Source: Spongiibacteraceae bacterium UBA5047 (GTDB lineage Bacteria; Pseudomonadota; Gammaproteobacteria; Pseudomonadales; Spongiibacteraceae). From it: a stretch of 64,000 nucleotides of DNA. Position numbers and translations under genes: made by a program. A model generated the notes under the pieces. It was not told the origin of the DNA. It was given only the letters and a program-made list of their open reading frames with translations, and did no database searches. Where the stretch lies: the NCBI GenBank assembly GCA_002415025.1, contig DIBR01000029.1:26011-90010 (forward strand). The letters run 5' to 3'. The stretch's first letter is position 1, and each line of letters starts with the position of its first letter. Below, in pieces: positions 16,546-25,103 of this stretch.

Positions 16546-19098
16546 ATGATCAGGATATTGCAAGGCGCGATCATTGGGCCGGCTATAGTCAGGGGCGCGA
16601 GCTGTATTGCCTTGTCCCTGGCCCTTGGTGCCTGTAACGATGGCAGCAGCAGTGGTGCGGTTCAGAGTGGGGCGACAGGCGCACTGGGTAATGTGCCCAC
16701 ATCTGGCGTCCAGACTCCCGAAGCGTTTTTTGCCCGCAGCATTCAGCCTGCATTGGAAAACTGCCGTTTGTGCCATGTGCCGGGTGGCCCGGCCGATGTG
16801 GCGGATGGTGACGCGCTGCAACTGCACGCCACCAACACAAGCGAGGACTACGCCAGACTTTTTGCCGCATGGCAAAGCCTGGATAAAGGCGTGCTCAATA
16901 ACCGCCTGCTGACTATGCCATCCGACTCGGCGCTCAGACACAGTGGCAGCACGCCCTGGCCAACGAGCTCAAGCAGTTTTCTGGCCATGAAAACCCTGCT
17001 TGCCTGTTGGGATGACCCGGCAAATTGTGCCCTGAATAACGTCACTCCCGAGCAGTTGGCGCCGCTGCTGGGCAGCAAGCGTGGCCGCCATATCTGGGCC
17101 AGCTATTGTGAGGGAGAAACCGCCAGTAGTACCAAGTTGCTGCCACCTGATCCACGTACACTGATTCAGGCGGGCAGGGCAGAAGTGAGTGGCGACCGGG
17201 CGGTGCATTTCAATGGTTGGTGGGAGGATTGTCATGCGGCCGATGAGCTGGAAAACGAGCGGCAGGCGACGACCTGTGGTGAGTATATCAGCCGCAGACA
17301 GCGGGGCCTGGAATTCCTGACCAATGAGTTGGCTGTTGGCTCACTGTCGGTCAGCGATTTTCGCAATAGCTGGGAAACCTGGGGGCTGAGCGAACGCCCC
17401 GACAATTTCGACCAGCTTTACACCCTGCGCTACGGTTTGAACTTTTCGGTGTTCCCCAACCCCTATCCGCTGGAAGGCGAAGACCCGAATAATTGTGCAA
17501 CAACTGAAAATCCTGATTGTGACGGTGGCAGTGGCCGCTTGCCGATGGGCCTGCGCCTGCTGAAAGACAGCGGTGGTAATTGGACCAACAATATCGGTAC
17601 CGCCGCCTGCTTCACCTGTCACGGCGGCCAGGTGGGCGACCCGTTGGCGGGCGATCCACAGCTGATAGGTTTTGAGAATTTTGGTCTGGGCAACAACAAC
17701 TACGATGTGATTATGGCGGCCCATGATGGCTCGCCCTTCAAGGAAGTGCCTATTGTCGGCGGTGCGATTCCGCCCGCAGACCCAAACGCGCTGTTTAATG
17801 TGGGCATTAAACAGCGCGGTCAGAACAATGCTGTGGGTGCCTTTGAGTTTCTCAATACCATTCTCGATCTGGATTCGCTGGGTATAAACCCCAACCCGCT
17901 TAAAAATATGAAGGGCATTGGCGGGGCGCAGGATGTTTCGCATCCGCTTGCGCATACTCAGGACACGCCCGCGTGGTGGAATATGGGGTCACGTCCGCGC
18001 AAATTTTTTGACGCTGGTGTTTCCAATGACAGTACGCGGATTATTATGGCCGCAGGCCCCGGCGAATTTGGCGAGTTGTTTTCGTTTTCTGGCGAATATT
18101 ACCGCAATCGTATTGAAGAATGGGATCAGGACCTTGAGGCATTTTTCCTATCACTGGTGTCGCCGGTTTACCCCGAAGAGATCGATGCCGCCCTGGCCGA
18201 ACAGGGAGCGGTGTTATTTCACAATAAAGACTTGTGGAATGAAGAGGGCAACGCAGATCGCCCACGCCCTGAAGGCGGGAACGGCTCTTGCGCCAGCTGT
18301 CACGGTGCCTATTCGCCTCGCTACGTAAACGATCAGGCATTTCTAGCCGATCCGGTACTGGAAGGCGTTGCATCGCATATCGTTACGCTGGACGTCATCG
18401 GAACAGATACTGCCCGCTCGGATATGTTAACGACCACATTGAGGCGTGGCTGGGATACCACCTACTGGGCCTACCCCGAAGCCGATCCGGGTTATGTCGC
18501 GCCGGAAGACAAGGACCCTGTCACCGAGTCACTGGATGACATGCTGCCAGACGAGGAGCGGCTGAACGGTGCCTGCGGCTGGCAGAAAGAGATTATCGGC
18601 TATCAGGCGCCACCGCTGTATGGCGTATGGGCAACGGCGCCGTATCTGCACAACGGTTCTGTGCCTAATCTTGCAGCGCTGCTGGATTCGTCAAAACGTT
18701 CCCAAATTTGGCAGCGTGAAATACAAACGGAAGTATTTGAGCAGGGCAGTGTAGAGATCAAAGGCTTTGATCAGCGTCTGTCGGCATTTGATTTTGAGAA
18801 TGTTGGCTGGAAGTCCCGTGCATTGAGTTGCTCTGAAATTCCCGGTAGTGACCAGCTCAATTGCAGCCCGAGCGATGATGAAGGGCCTTCCATGCAGCAA
18901 CTGGTGCAAAACTATCTGAACAGTGCCATCAGTTGGGCCGGTTTGATTACCATTGCCGACCCGGCCCCTGAAGGCATCGACAAGCGTCTTGTTTACGATA
19001 CCCGTATTCTTGGCAATGACGATGCCGGGCATGAGTTTTCAGATGTGTTAACCGATGCCGAACGCAAAGCTATTATCGAATACCTGAAAACGCTATGA
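16546..19098 (+). CDS. Triheme c-type cytochrome lipoprotein, RoxA-like (paralogue 1)
   Basis: An 850-residue exported lipoprotein: signal ending LGAC (lipobox) followed by a Ser/Gly linker. Three c-heme sites are visible: CRLCH (C73), CFTCH (C355) and CASCH (C582). The pattern CASCHGAYSPRY and PPLYGVWATAPYLHNGSVP resembles the rubber-oxygenase (RoxA/RoxB)/diheme peroxidase (MauG/CcpA) superfamily. RoxA has two hemes; the extra N-terminal CxxCH in an FFARSIQPALENCR context looks like an added cytochrome domain. Start ATG 16546 has AGGGG 5 nt upstream. Substrate unknown: polyisoprenoid cleavage is one possibility. It is paralogous to the gene at 27.8 kb. Confidence 0.75.
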   Translation: MIRILQGAIIGPAIVRGASCIALSLALGACNDGSSSGAVQSGATGALGNVPTSGVQTPEAFFARSIQPALENCRLCHVPGGPADVADGDALQLHATNTSEDYARLFAAWQSLDKGVLNNRLLTMPSDSALRHSGSTPWPTSSSSFLAMKTLLACWDDPANCALNNVTPEQLAPLLGSKRGRHIWASYCEGETASSTKLLPPDPRTLIQAGRAEVSGDRAVHFNGWWEDCHAADELENERQATTCGEYISRRQRGLEFLTNELAVGSLSVSDFRNSWETWGLSERPDNFDQLYTLRYGLNFSVFPNPYPLEGEDPNNCATTENPDCDGGSGRLPMGLRLLKDSGGNWTNNIGTAACFTCHGGQVGDPLAGDPQLIGFENFGLGNNNYDVIMAAHDGSPFKEVPIVGGAIPPADPNALFNVGIKQRGQNNAVGAFEFLNTILDLDSLGINPNPLKNMKGIGGAQDVSHPLAHTQDTPAWWNMGSRPRKFFDAGVSNDSTRIIMAAGPGEFGELFSFSGEYYRNRIEEWDQDLEAFFLSLVSPVYPEEIDAALAEQGAVLFHNKDLWNEEGNADRPRPEGGNGSCASCHGAYSPRYVNDQAFLADPVLEGVASHIVTLDVIGTDTARSDMLTTTLRRGWDTTYWAYPEADPGYVAPEDKDPVTESLDDMLPDEERLNGACGWQKEIIGYQAPPLYGVWATAPYLHNGSVPNLAALLDSSKRSQIWQREIQTEVFEQGSVEIKGFDQRLSAFDFENVGWKSRALSCSEIPGSDQLNCSPSDDEGPSMQQLVQNYLNSAISWAGLITIADPAPEGIDKRLVYDTRILGNDDAGHEFSDVLTDAERKAIIEYLKTL

Positions 19099-19113
19099 AG
19101 GAATCCTGTCCGG

Positions 19114-19213
19114 TGCCGGCAACGCTGCGCTTGTGCCAGCCTACAGCGGGATTGATGAACGAAGCGCAGGTAGACAAGTTCGTAGGCCCGCATAAGCAAA
19201 GCGTTGCGGGCAT
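19114..19213. repeat. Pair of REP-like palindromic repeats (GTAGGCC family)
   Basis: Two diverged copies in inverted orientation lie in the 139-nt gap after the cytochrome gene: 19114-19144 (reverse) and 19182-19213 (forward). The forward copy reads GTAGGCCCGCATAAGC then AAAGCGTTGCGGGC, a stem-loop. The same family occurs at 38678-38808. Such extragenic palindromes are scattered in gammaproteobacterial genomes and are mobilised by REP-associated transposases; none is in this window. Confidence 0.7.
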
Positions 19214-19237
19214 TCATTTCACTGTTTGAGATTTAGA

Positions 19238-19762
19238 ATGACAATGTTAGCCCAAACCTTAGGCCGTTGCGTGCTGCTACTGTGCCTGTTCAATCCCGGC
19301 ACGGTTACTGCACTGCAAGTGGGTGAGGCCATGCCGGCGTTTACGCTACCGGGACTTGGGCACGGTAAAATACTCCGCTCCGGCTACTTTCAGGGCAAGG
19401 TGTTGTACCTCGACTTTTGGGCGTCGTGGTGTGGCCCCTGTAGGGTTTCCCTGCCTGCCATGAATGCTCTTTACCGCGAATTCAACGCTGAGGGCTTTGA
19501 AGTTGTTGCAGTGAACGTTGATAAAGACCGGGCTGAAGCTCACCGCTTTCTCAAGCAGCATCCGGTGAGTTATTACGTGGTGGCAGACGATGGCAGCCTG
19601 CCGCGTCGTTTTGGGGTAAAAGGTATGCCAACGGCCTATCTTATAGACCGCAGCGGCACAGTGCGGCGTGTCCACGAAGGTTTTAGACCCGGTGATGACA
19701 AGCGGTTACGCAAACAGATTCGCCAACTTCTAAACGAGCCCTCCGGAGCTATATCGCAATGA
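19238..19762 (+). CDS. TlpA-like periplasmic thioredoxin
   Basis: A 174-residue redoxin with an N-terminal signal peptide (LLCLFNPGTVTA) and the active site WCGPC (first Cys at residue 65) in a TlpA/AhpC-TSA fold, including the cis-Pro segment KGMPTAYLIDRSG. It should reduce disulfides in the periplasm. ATG 19238 is used; a TTG 12 nt upstream is an alternative. Its stop overlaps the next gene (ATGA), and it heads the TlpA-DUF4266-DUF3570-ApbE set, a recurrent gene group in marine gammaproteobacteria as I recall. Confidence 0.88.
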   Translation: MTMLAQTLGRCVLLLCLFNPGTVTALQVGEAMPAFTLPGLGHGKILRSGYFQGKVLYLDFWASWCGPCRVSLPAMNALYREFNAEGFEVVAVNVDKDRAEAHRFLKQHPVSYYVVADDGSLPRRFGVKGMPTAYLIDRSGTVRRVHEGFRPGDDKRLRKQIRQLLNEPSGAISQ

Positions 19763-19971
19763 AAATACTAACGGCGATTCTTTGTGGCCTGATGCTGACC
19801 GGTTGCACTGTGAGCAAAGTTGAACCCTGGGACCGTCAATATCTGGCGAGGCCGGAAATGGCCTGGGATGCCGATGCCGCCAGCGCGGCGTACCAATCCC
19901 ATGTGTACTTCAGTAAGGAAGCCAGTAACGGTGGCGCCAGTGCGGGGGCCGGTGGCTGTGGTTGCAACTAG
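19759..19971 (+). CDS. DUF4266 small lipoprotein with Gly-rich GGCGCN tail
   Basis: A 70-residue lipoprotein. It has a signal ending LTGC, then VEPWDRQYLARPEMAWDAD, the DUF4266 core, then a Gly/Ala-rich stretch ending in GGCGCN at the very C terminus. Start overlaps the thioredoxin stop by 4 nt. The two terminal Cys next to a thioredoxin and a flavinyl transferase suggest redox chemistry, metal binding or modification at the tail. Function of DUF4266 is unknown to me. The family match is from memory of the conserved PEMAWD and FSKEASxGGAS segments. Confidence 0.85.
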   Translation: MKILTAILCGLMLTGCTVSKVEPWDRQYLARPEMAWDADAASAAYQSHVYFSKEASNGGASAGAGGCGCN

Positions 19972-20029
19972 TCTGGCTATAGCTGCCACCAAATATATAG
20001 ATGAATAACGAACAAGAATAGAGAGCCGC

Positions 20030-21235
20030 ATGGACAACAACAAAAAAGCGCAAAGTTCAGCCTTGCTGGCCCTCACCGGTGCCGCGCTGGCCTTGCCCGG
20101 AATCGCCGGCAAGGCCCATGCTGCGGCCCCGGTGAGCGAGCCGGTGCTAAGCTATCACGCTACGCGTTACAGTGAAGCAAGATTGGATAGCGACAAGCAT
20201 CTTGGCGGTGACAGCGAACGCTACGAAATTGACACCCATCAGCTGGGTTTTGCCAGCGCAATTGGCAAGCAAACCGATATACAACTGGATTTGATGGTTG
20301 AGTCCATGAGCGGCGCGTCGCCCTGGTATGTGCAACCCGGCGCTAACAACGAGCCGGTGCAAGCCATGAGCGGCGCATCTATCAAGGAAGAGCGGGTAGA
20401 CCTGCAGTCGCGTTTCAATCGTTTTGTGAATACCGAAACCGTTGCGTCGCTGGTGCTCGGGTACTCCGACGAAGATGATTACTCTGCCGCGAATATCGGA
20501 TTTGAGTTTGAGAAAACGCTACCGCAAAACCAACTTACCGTAACGGCGGGTATGGGCTACAGCGATGACGAGCTGGAGCCAACACAAGGCACTACCGCTG
20601 TGAGTGTGACATCTGCAGAAAAAGATAGCCTCAGCGCTTTTGTGGGCCTTGGCTTTATACTCAATGCGCGCACAGCCGTGCAAACCAGCTTGAGCATCAC
20701 CGACCAGGAGGGTTTTTTATCGGACCCCTACAAGCTGGCGTATATCGCGAGCCTGGCCAATCCGCTGGTATCGGACAACCGCCCGAACGATCGTCGCCAG
20801 TGGGTGTGGCTAACAAAATTCAGACACTACGTGCCGTCCGTTAATGCGGCTGTTCATGCCGACTACCGATATTTTGATGATGATTGGGATATCGAATCAC
20901 ACACTCTGGAATTGGGCTGGTATCAGAATTTGGGTAACACGCTCCGCGTTGATAGCGTGCTGCGTTATTACAGCCAAACCGCCGCGTATTTCTATGCCCC
21001 GTTTTATCTTTCACCGCGATCCGATGGCCTCGCCTCAAGCGACTATCGTTTGTCGCCCTATGGTGCGTTAAGCTTGCGCCTGCGTGTTGTAAAATCGCTT
21101 GGCCCCTGGCAGCTCAGCGCCCAATGGGAAGGTTATGAAGCGAAGGCCAGTCACTCTCTCAAAAAGGTTGATGTAGAAAGCCCGGGGTTGGTTGAATTCA
21201 ATACCTTCTCCATAGGTTTTGATAGGGTGTTTTAG
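20030..21235 (+). CDS. DUF3570 outer-membrane beta-barrel protein
   Basis: A 401-residue exported protein: signal peptide ending in KAHA, then alternating amphipathic beta strands throughout and a C-terminal aromatic residue (GFDRVF), typical of outer-membrane barrels. The opening (VLSYHATRYSEARLDSDK) resembles DUF3570. It lies 58 nt after DUF4266 and 61 nt before apbE in the same direction. Conserved linkage with a periplasmic thioredoxin and ApbE suggests one envelope redox or assembly system, but the actual function is not known to me. A start at ATG 20030 is preceded by AGAGAG. Confidence 0.82.
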   Translation: MDNNKKAQSSALLALTGAALALPGIAGKAHAAAPVSEPVLSYHATRYSEARLDSDKHLGGDSERYEIDTHQLGFASAIGKQTDIQLDLMVESMSGASPWYVQPGANNEPVQAMSGASIKEERVDLQSRFNRFVNTETVASLVLGYSDEDDYSAANIGFEFEKTLPQNQLTVTAGMGYSDDELEPTQGTTAVSVTSAEKDSLSAFVGLGFILNARTAVQTSLSITDQEGFLSDPYKLAYIASLANPLVSDNRPNDRRQWVWLTKFRHYVPSVNAAVHADYRYFDDDWDIESHTLELGWYQNLGNTLRVDSVLRYYSQTAAYFYAPFYLSPRSDGLASSDYRLSPYGALSLRLRVVKSLGPWQLSAQWEGYEAKASHSLKKVDVESPGLVEFNTFSIGFDRVF

Positions 21236-21296
21236 GTCGGTAAATTTAACCCGGCGCTGCTCGCATTGGCCTGTGCAATTGACATAGCATAGGCTG

Positions 21297-22235
21297 ATGA
21301 CAAAACCCGATAGCCATTCGTCTGACCACGTTTATGAAAGTATCTCCTTTCATGCCATGGGCGGCCCCTGCGAACTCAAACTCTACGCCCCTACTCGCGG
21401 GGCAGTTCAGGCTGCGGCTGACGCGGCCATTGCTGAAGTGCAGCGCATTGAAAAATCCTACTCGCGCTACCGCGACGACAGCATCATAAGCGCCATCAAC
21501 AATGCTGCGGGCAAAAACTTTACTGCCGTTGACGAGGAAACCGCCGCGTTGCTTGATTACGCCCATGCCGCTTTTGAGCAAAGCGATGGTCTGTTTGATA
21601 TCACCTCCGGCGTGTTGCGCGGCGCATGGGATTTCAAATCCGGAGTATTGCCTTCACAGAAAAGAGTGAGTGCTCTGCGGCAGAAAGTTGGCTGGCAAAA
21701 AGTTGAATGGAGGCCACCAAACATTCGCCTTCAGCAAGCCGGTATGGAGCTCGACTTTGGCGGTTTTGGTAAAGAGTACGCTGCCGACGCAGCAGCCAGA
21801 GTCTGTAAGGAACAGGGGATAGAACACGGTCTGGTTGAGTTGGGTGGAGATATTCATGTTATTGGCCCGCACCCCGATGGTTCTCCCTGGCGGGTTGGCC
21901 TGCGCGACCCTCGCGAGCCTGAAAAGGCGATCCACATCATTAGTGTTCGTCAGGGAGGGCTCGCCAGCAGTGGTGACTACGAGCGGTTTATGGTTGTAGA
22001 AGGCAGGCGCTACTGTCACATTCTTAACCCGACAACCGGCTGGCCTGTTACCGAAGCGCTTGCCGCCGTTAGTGTTTTGGCGCCGCTGTGTCTGATTGCA
22101 GGAACAGGCGCCACGGTAGCCATGCTAAAGGGAGAGCAGCGCGGTCAGGAATGGTTGGCGGCGCTGGGATTGCCGCATATGTGGGTAACCTCAACAGGTG
22201 AGTTGGGTGGTAGTCTAGTGGCCGCCGGAAGATAG
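21297..22235 (+). CDS. apbE: ApbE, FAD:protein FMN transferase
   Basis: A 312-residue ApbE. Key blocks are YSRYRDDSIISAINNA, DFGGFGKEYAAD (FAD-binding), GGLASSGDYERF and HILNPTTGWPV. It attaches FMN to a Thr in periplasmic electron-transfer proteins. No typical target (NqrB/C, RnfG, FMN-binding domain) is encoded nearby, so its substrate may be elsewhere or one of the operon proteins. There is no obvious cleavable signal peptide in the first 20 residues, so export is uncertain. It ends the four-gene operon. Confidence 0.9.
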   Translation: MTKPDSHSSDHVYESISFHAMGGPCELKLYAPTRGAVQAAADAAIAEVQRIEKSYSRYRDDSIISAINNAAGKNFTAVDEETAALLDYAHAAFEQSDGLFDITSGVLRGAWDFKSGVLPSQKRVSALRQKVGWQKVEWRPPNIRLQQAGMELDFGGFGKEYAADAAARVCKEQGIEHGLVELGGDIHVIGPHPDGSPWRVGLRDPREPEKAIHIISVRQGGLASSGDYERFMVVEGRRYCHILNPTTGWPVTEALAAVSVLAPLCLIAGTGATVAMLKGEQRGQEWLAALGLPHMWVTSTGELGGSLVAAGR

Positions 22236-22329
22236 TGTGGCAAATATAATTTGAAACGACCCAAAGCCCGGCACCGGGGGAAACGCTCTGCGTCTGTCGC
22301 AGTCCTTTTATACGCTACCAGGATAGTCT

Positions 22330-22812
22330 ATGGAAAATACGGTCAAAATCGTCCTCACGATTATAGCGCTGACGCTCGCCGGATGTAGCGTAACCAAAAC
22401 TGCACAACCCGGCGATGAATTTGGTCTTGATCATGCGATTACCGAACGGATGCGGGATGCGTTGTTGGGGCGCTGGTGCGGCGAGAAAATTTATTCGGAC
22501 GGCACCGTCCAGAGATGGACAGTACTGAGACTCCGTGACGGCGCATATAAAGTGGATTTCTACACCATCGACGCAGATGGGAAAGAAGAAAGATGGGGCG
22601 AGTACGGGCTGTGGGGCGTAAGGGCTCCGATCTATTTCACTGCAATGAGGGGCTTCATTAAGGAGGCTCGGGCAAGGGAAGCGGATACAACGAATGCTTT
22701 GTTTTATGACGCATATAAAGTCGTCGAGCTGAACGAAGAAGTTTTTACATACAAAAGTTATACGTCGGGTAATACGTTTACTTTGACCCGCGAATGCGGT
22801 GAAGGTATATAG
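22330..22812 (+). CDS. Hypothetical small lipoprotein
   Basis: A 160-residue protein with a signal ending LAGC, so a probable lipoprotein. The mature part begins with a GRWCGEKIYSDGTVQRW segment, a compact beta-rich domain with little low complexity. I do not recognise a family. Codon use is somewhat AT-richer than the neighbours. It stands alone between apbE and a truncated cupin gene. Confidence 0.65.
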   Translation: MENTVKIVLTIIALTLAGCSVTKTAQPGDEFGLDHAITERMRDALLGRWCGEKIYSDGTVQRWTVLRLRDGAYKVDFYTIDADGKEERWGEYGLWGVRAPIYFTAMRGFIKEARAREADTTNALFYDAYKVVELNEEVFTYKSYTSGNTFTLTRECGEGI

Positions 22813-22877
22813 CCGGAAGAAAGCAGACTGTCGCTTCCGCCAGCGTATCCGCATTGATATCAAGTAGAGACACAAGT

Positions 22878-22988
22878 ATGAGCCCAAAAGCCGGACTGCA
22901 ACCTTTAATCGTAGACCCCGATGAAGGGCGCACTTACCCTATGGGGAGAATGTCTGCGGTTTTGAAAATTCTATTCCTGGCATTGTGA
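22878..22988 (+). pseudogene. Truncated cupin-domain gene remnant
   Basis: A 36-codon frame starting at ATG 22878 and ending TGA 22986-22988. Residues 12-29 (VDPDEGRTYPMGRMSAV) resemble the start of cupin proteins in which this motif is followed by the metal-binding barrel. Here the barrel is absent: the frame ends after a few hydrophobic residues and no continuation is visible in the next 90 nt. I read it as the remains of a deleted cupin gene. Confidence 0.5.
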
Positions 22989-23083
22989 GTTATTTCAAGG
23001 AAAATCCATTGGGTGATTCAATAAAGAGCGCTTAACTGTGCTTGTGATCACCGATATCTATAGGCCCCCGGAGCACTATAACA

Positions 23084-24007
23084 ATGAATACAACGATGAT
23101 TTTGCATCACTATGACAACTCTCCCTATGCCGAGAAGATCCGCTTGATGTTCGGGTTGACCAAGGCTCACTGGTATTCTTTGGTCTCGCCGGTTCAGCCG
23201 CCTAGGCCAAACCTCGACCCCTTGACGGGTGGCTACCGCCGGATTCCCGTAGCGCAGATTGGCGCAGATATTTTTTGCGACTCGGCGCTGATCACTCGTG
23301 AGATTGCTGCAATGATGCAGTGCCCGGCGCTTGATCCGACCCTGATTGAAGCCGAGGCCACGGCGCTGATGGACAAGGCCGAGAAGGAGGTCTTCTTTGC
23401 AGCGATTGGTGCGGTAGCACCCATGCGCTTGCTCGGCACAATGCTTCTGGCGTTCGGCCCCCTTGGCATGTATCGCTTTGTGAAAGACAGAGCGGGTTTG
23501 TTGAAGGGCGGCACGGTGCGCCCGCCCCAGGGAGGCGATGCCAAGGTAGTGTTGGATTCTTTTCTCGCCTCGCTGGAATCCAGATTGGAGCAGTGCGCAT
23601 GGGTTGGCGGTGACGCGGCCTCCGTTGCCGATTTCGCTACCTATCATCCGCTCTGGCTTTACGTTAACTGCAATAGGCGCCCGCTAAAGGCAGGCCCGAA
23701 AGTCGAAGAGTGGTATAGGCGTGTTGCCGACATGGGTTACGGCCAGCGCGAAGAGATTACACAGGATAAAGCGTTTGGCGCAGCGCGGGAGAGCGATCCT
23801 CGCGCGCTGCCCGCGAGTGTGGACAACGCGCCGGTGCCAATTGGCGCTGCAGTTGAAGTGGGGCCGTCCGACTATGGCGTTCTGCCTGTGGCAGGTTCTC
23901 TTGCCGCTATTACGGAAGATCGAATCATCCTTGCACGCGATACCGCGGAATTTGGGTTATTACATGTTCATTTTCCGCGCGCGGGTTATTCACTTTTCCA
24001 AAAGTAA
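23084..24007 (+). CDS. Glutathione S-transferase-like protein with C-terminal extension
   Basis: A 307-residue protein. The N-terminal thioredoxin-fold half has NSPYAEKIRLMFG, a GST-type active-site segment, and RRIPVAQIGADIFCDSALITREIA, the glutathione-contact region. A helical domain follows (about 85-220), then an 85-residue extension of unknown role (from about 222, GPSDYGVLPVAG). Usual GSTs are near 210 residues, so the extension is unusual; it may be a small beta domain. Adjacent to a second GST gene 65 nt downstream. Substrate unknown. Confidence 0.8.
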   Translation: MNTTMILHHYDNSPYAEKIRLMFGLTKAHWYSLVSPVQPPRPNLDPLTGGYRRIPVAQIGADIFCDSALITREIAAMMQCPALDPTLIEAEATALMDKAEKEVFFAAIGAVAPMRLLGTMLLAFGPLGMYRFVKDRAGLLKGGTVRPPQGGDAKVVLDSFLASLESRLEQCAWVGGDAASVADFATYHPLWLYVNCNRRPLKAGPKVEEWYRRVADMGYGQREEITQDKAFGAARESDPRALPASVDNAPVPIGAAVEVGPSDYGVLPVAGSLAAITEDRIILARDTAEFGLLHVHFPRAGYSLFQK

Positions 24008-24071
24008 ATGACCCCCCTGTATCGCCCAGTCTTCTTTACCGTACGAGCATGCTCGTGTATCGGGAGCAAAA

Positions 24072-24722
24072 ATGTCTGACTATATTCTTACTACTTTTGA
24101 TTGGGTTCCCGAGGTGCCGCGTGGCTATGTACGTGATCTGCGCGTACGCTGGGCTTTGGAAGAGGCGGGCTTACCCTATCGCGTTGAGAGTACGCCATTC
24201 AGGAACCGGAACGCCGGGCATTTTTCCCGGCAGCCCTTTGGTCAGGTGCCATGGCTGGCTGATGGAGATACAAAGGTATTTGAGAGCGGCGCGATTCTGC
24301 TCTATCTGGCAGAGCGCAGTGAGGCGCTAATGCCGGTCGATGCGGCAGGGCGCAGCAAAGTAGTTGAGTGGGTGTTTGCCGCGCTTAATTCTGTGGAAAT
24401 GGCCAGCCTGCCCTGGTCTATTTTTATTTTCTCGGAAGATACTGTAGACACTCCCGGCCGCCGAAATCTGGATGCATTTCTGAGTGCCCGCCTCCAGCAT
24501 ATGAACGAGGTGCTTGCAGGATGCGACTGGCTGGCAGGAGAGTTTTCCATTGCCGACATACTTATGGCGGATGTGCTGCGTCTGGTTGATCGCTTTGATG
24601 GCCTGGCAGACTATCCTGCCTGTCGTGAATACATTCAACGCGCTACAGGTCGCCCGGCCTTTGTAAAGGCTCACGCCGACCAGATGGCTTTTTATGCGGA
24701 ATCCGACAAGAATATTTCATGA
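24072..24722 (+). CDS. Glutathione S-transferase family protein
   Basis: A 216-residue two-domain GST. The N-terminal domain has RWALEEAGLPYRVE and the glutathione-binding GQVPWLADGDTKVFESGAILLYLAE; the C-terminal all-helical domain includes WLAGEFSIADILMADVLR. It likely conjugates glutathione to an electrophile or acts as a thiol-dependent isomerase. Start ATG 24072 gives the family N terminus. The stop overlaps the following small gene, suggesting cotranscription. Confidence 0.9.
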   Translation: MSDYILTTFDWVPEVPRGYVRDLRVRWALEEAGLPYRVESTPFRNRNAGHFSRQPFGQVPWLADGDTKVFESGAILLYLAERSEALMPVDAAGRSKVVEWVFAALNSVEMASLPWSIFIFSEDTVDTPGRRNLDAFLSARLQHMNEVLAGCDWLAGEFSIADILMADVLRLVDRFDGLADYPACREYIQRATGRPAFVKAHADQMAFYAESDKNIS

Positions 24723-25066
24723 AAAAATCTGATAAAAAAACTGACAACGCGATCCGTGAAGCACTTACCCGGGTATGTGAGCAAGCGCTGGAGCACGTCG
24801 TCGATTTTCAGTGGATAACCCACACCGTTAACTACAACAGTTTCCCCGGGTCTTTGTCGGTGGTTTGTGTTTTTGAGACGGATGAAGGTTTGGCGTTGGC
24901 CATCAGCAGGGGAGATGACGACATGCTGCGTGGCCTGATACAGGACCAGTTGTCAGCCAGCGGAATTCAGATCAGCGATATTCGCCAGCGAGTGCGCTTT
25001 GATACCGAGGAAGCCTGCCTGAGAAACAACAGCGGCCGCTGGGGAGAGCGCCTCCGGCAGCATTAG
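24719..25066 (+). CDS. Conserved hypothetical small protein
   Basis: A 115-residue protein starting in an ATGA overlap with the GST gene. The pattern of NAIREALTRVCEQALEHVVDFQWITHTVNYNSFPGSL resembles short gammaproteobacterial proteins sometimes labelled Fis-family, but no helix-turn-helix is evident. Hydrophilic, no signal peptide, presumably cytoplasmic. It converges with slt, with 37 nt between stops. Function unknown. Confidence 0.65.
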   Translation: MKKSDKKTDNAIREALTRVCEQALEHVVDFQWITHTVNYNSFPGSLSVVCVFETDEGLALAISRGDDDMLRGLIQDQLSASGIQISDIRQRVRFDTEEACLRNNSGRWGERLRQH

Positions 25067-25103
25067 GCAGGCTCCACTCTGTTGTGCGATAGGGTGGGGT
25101 CGT

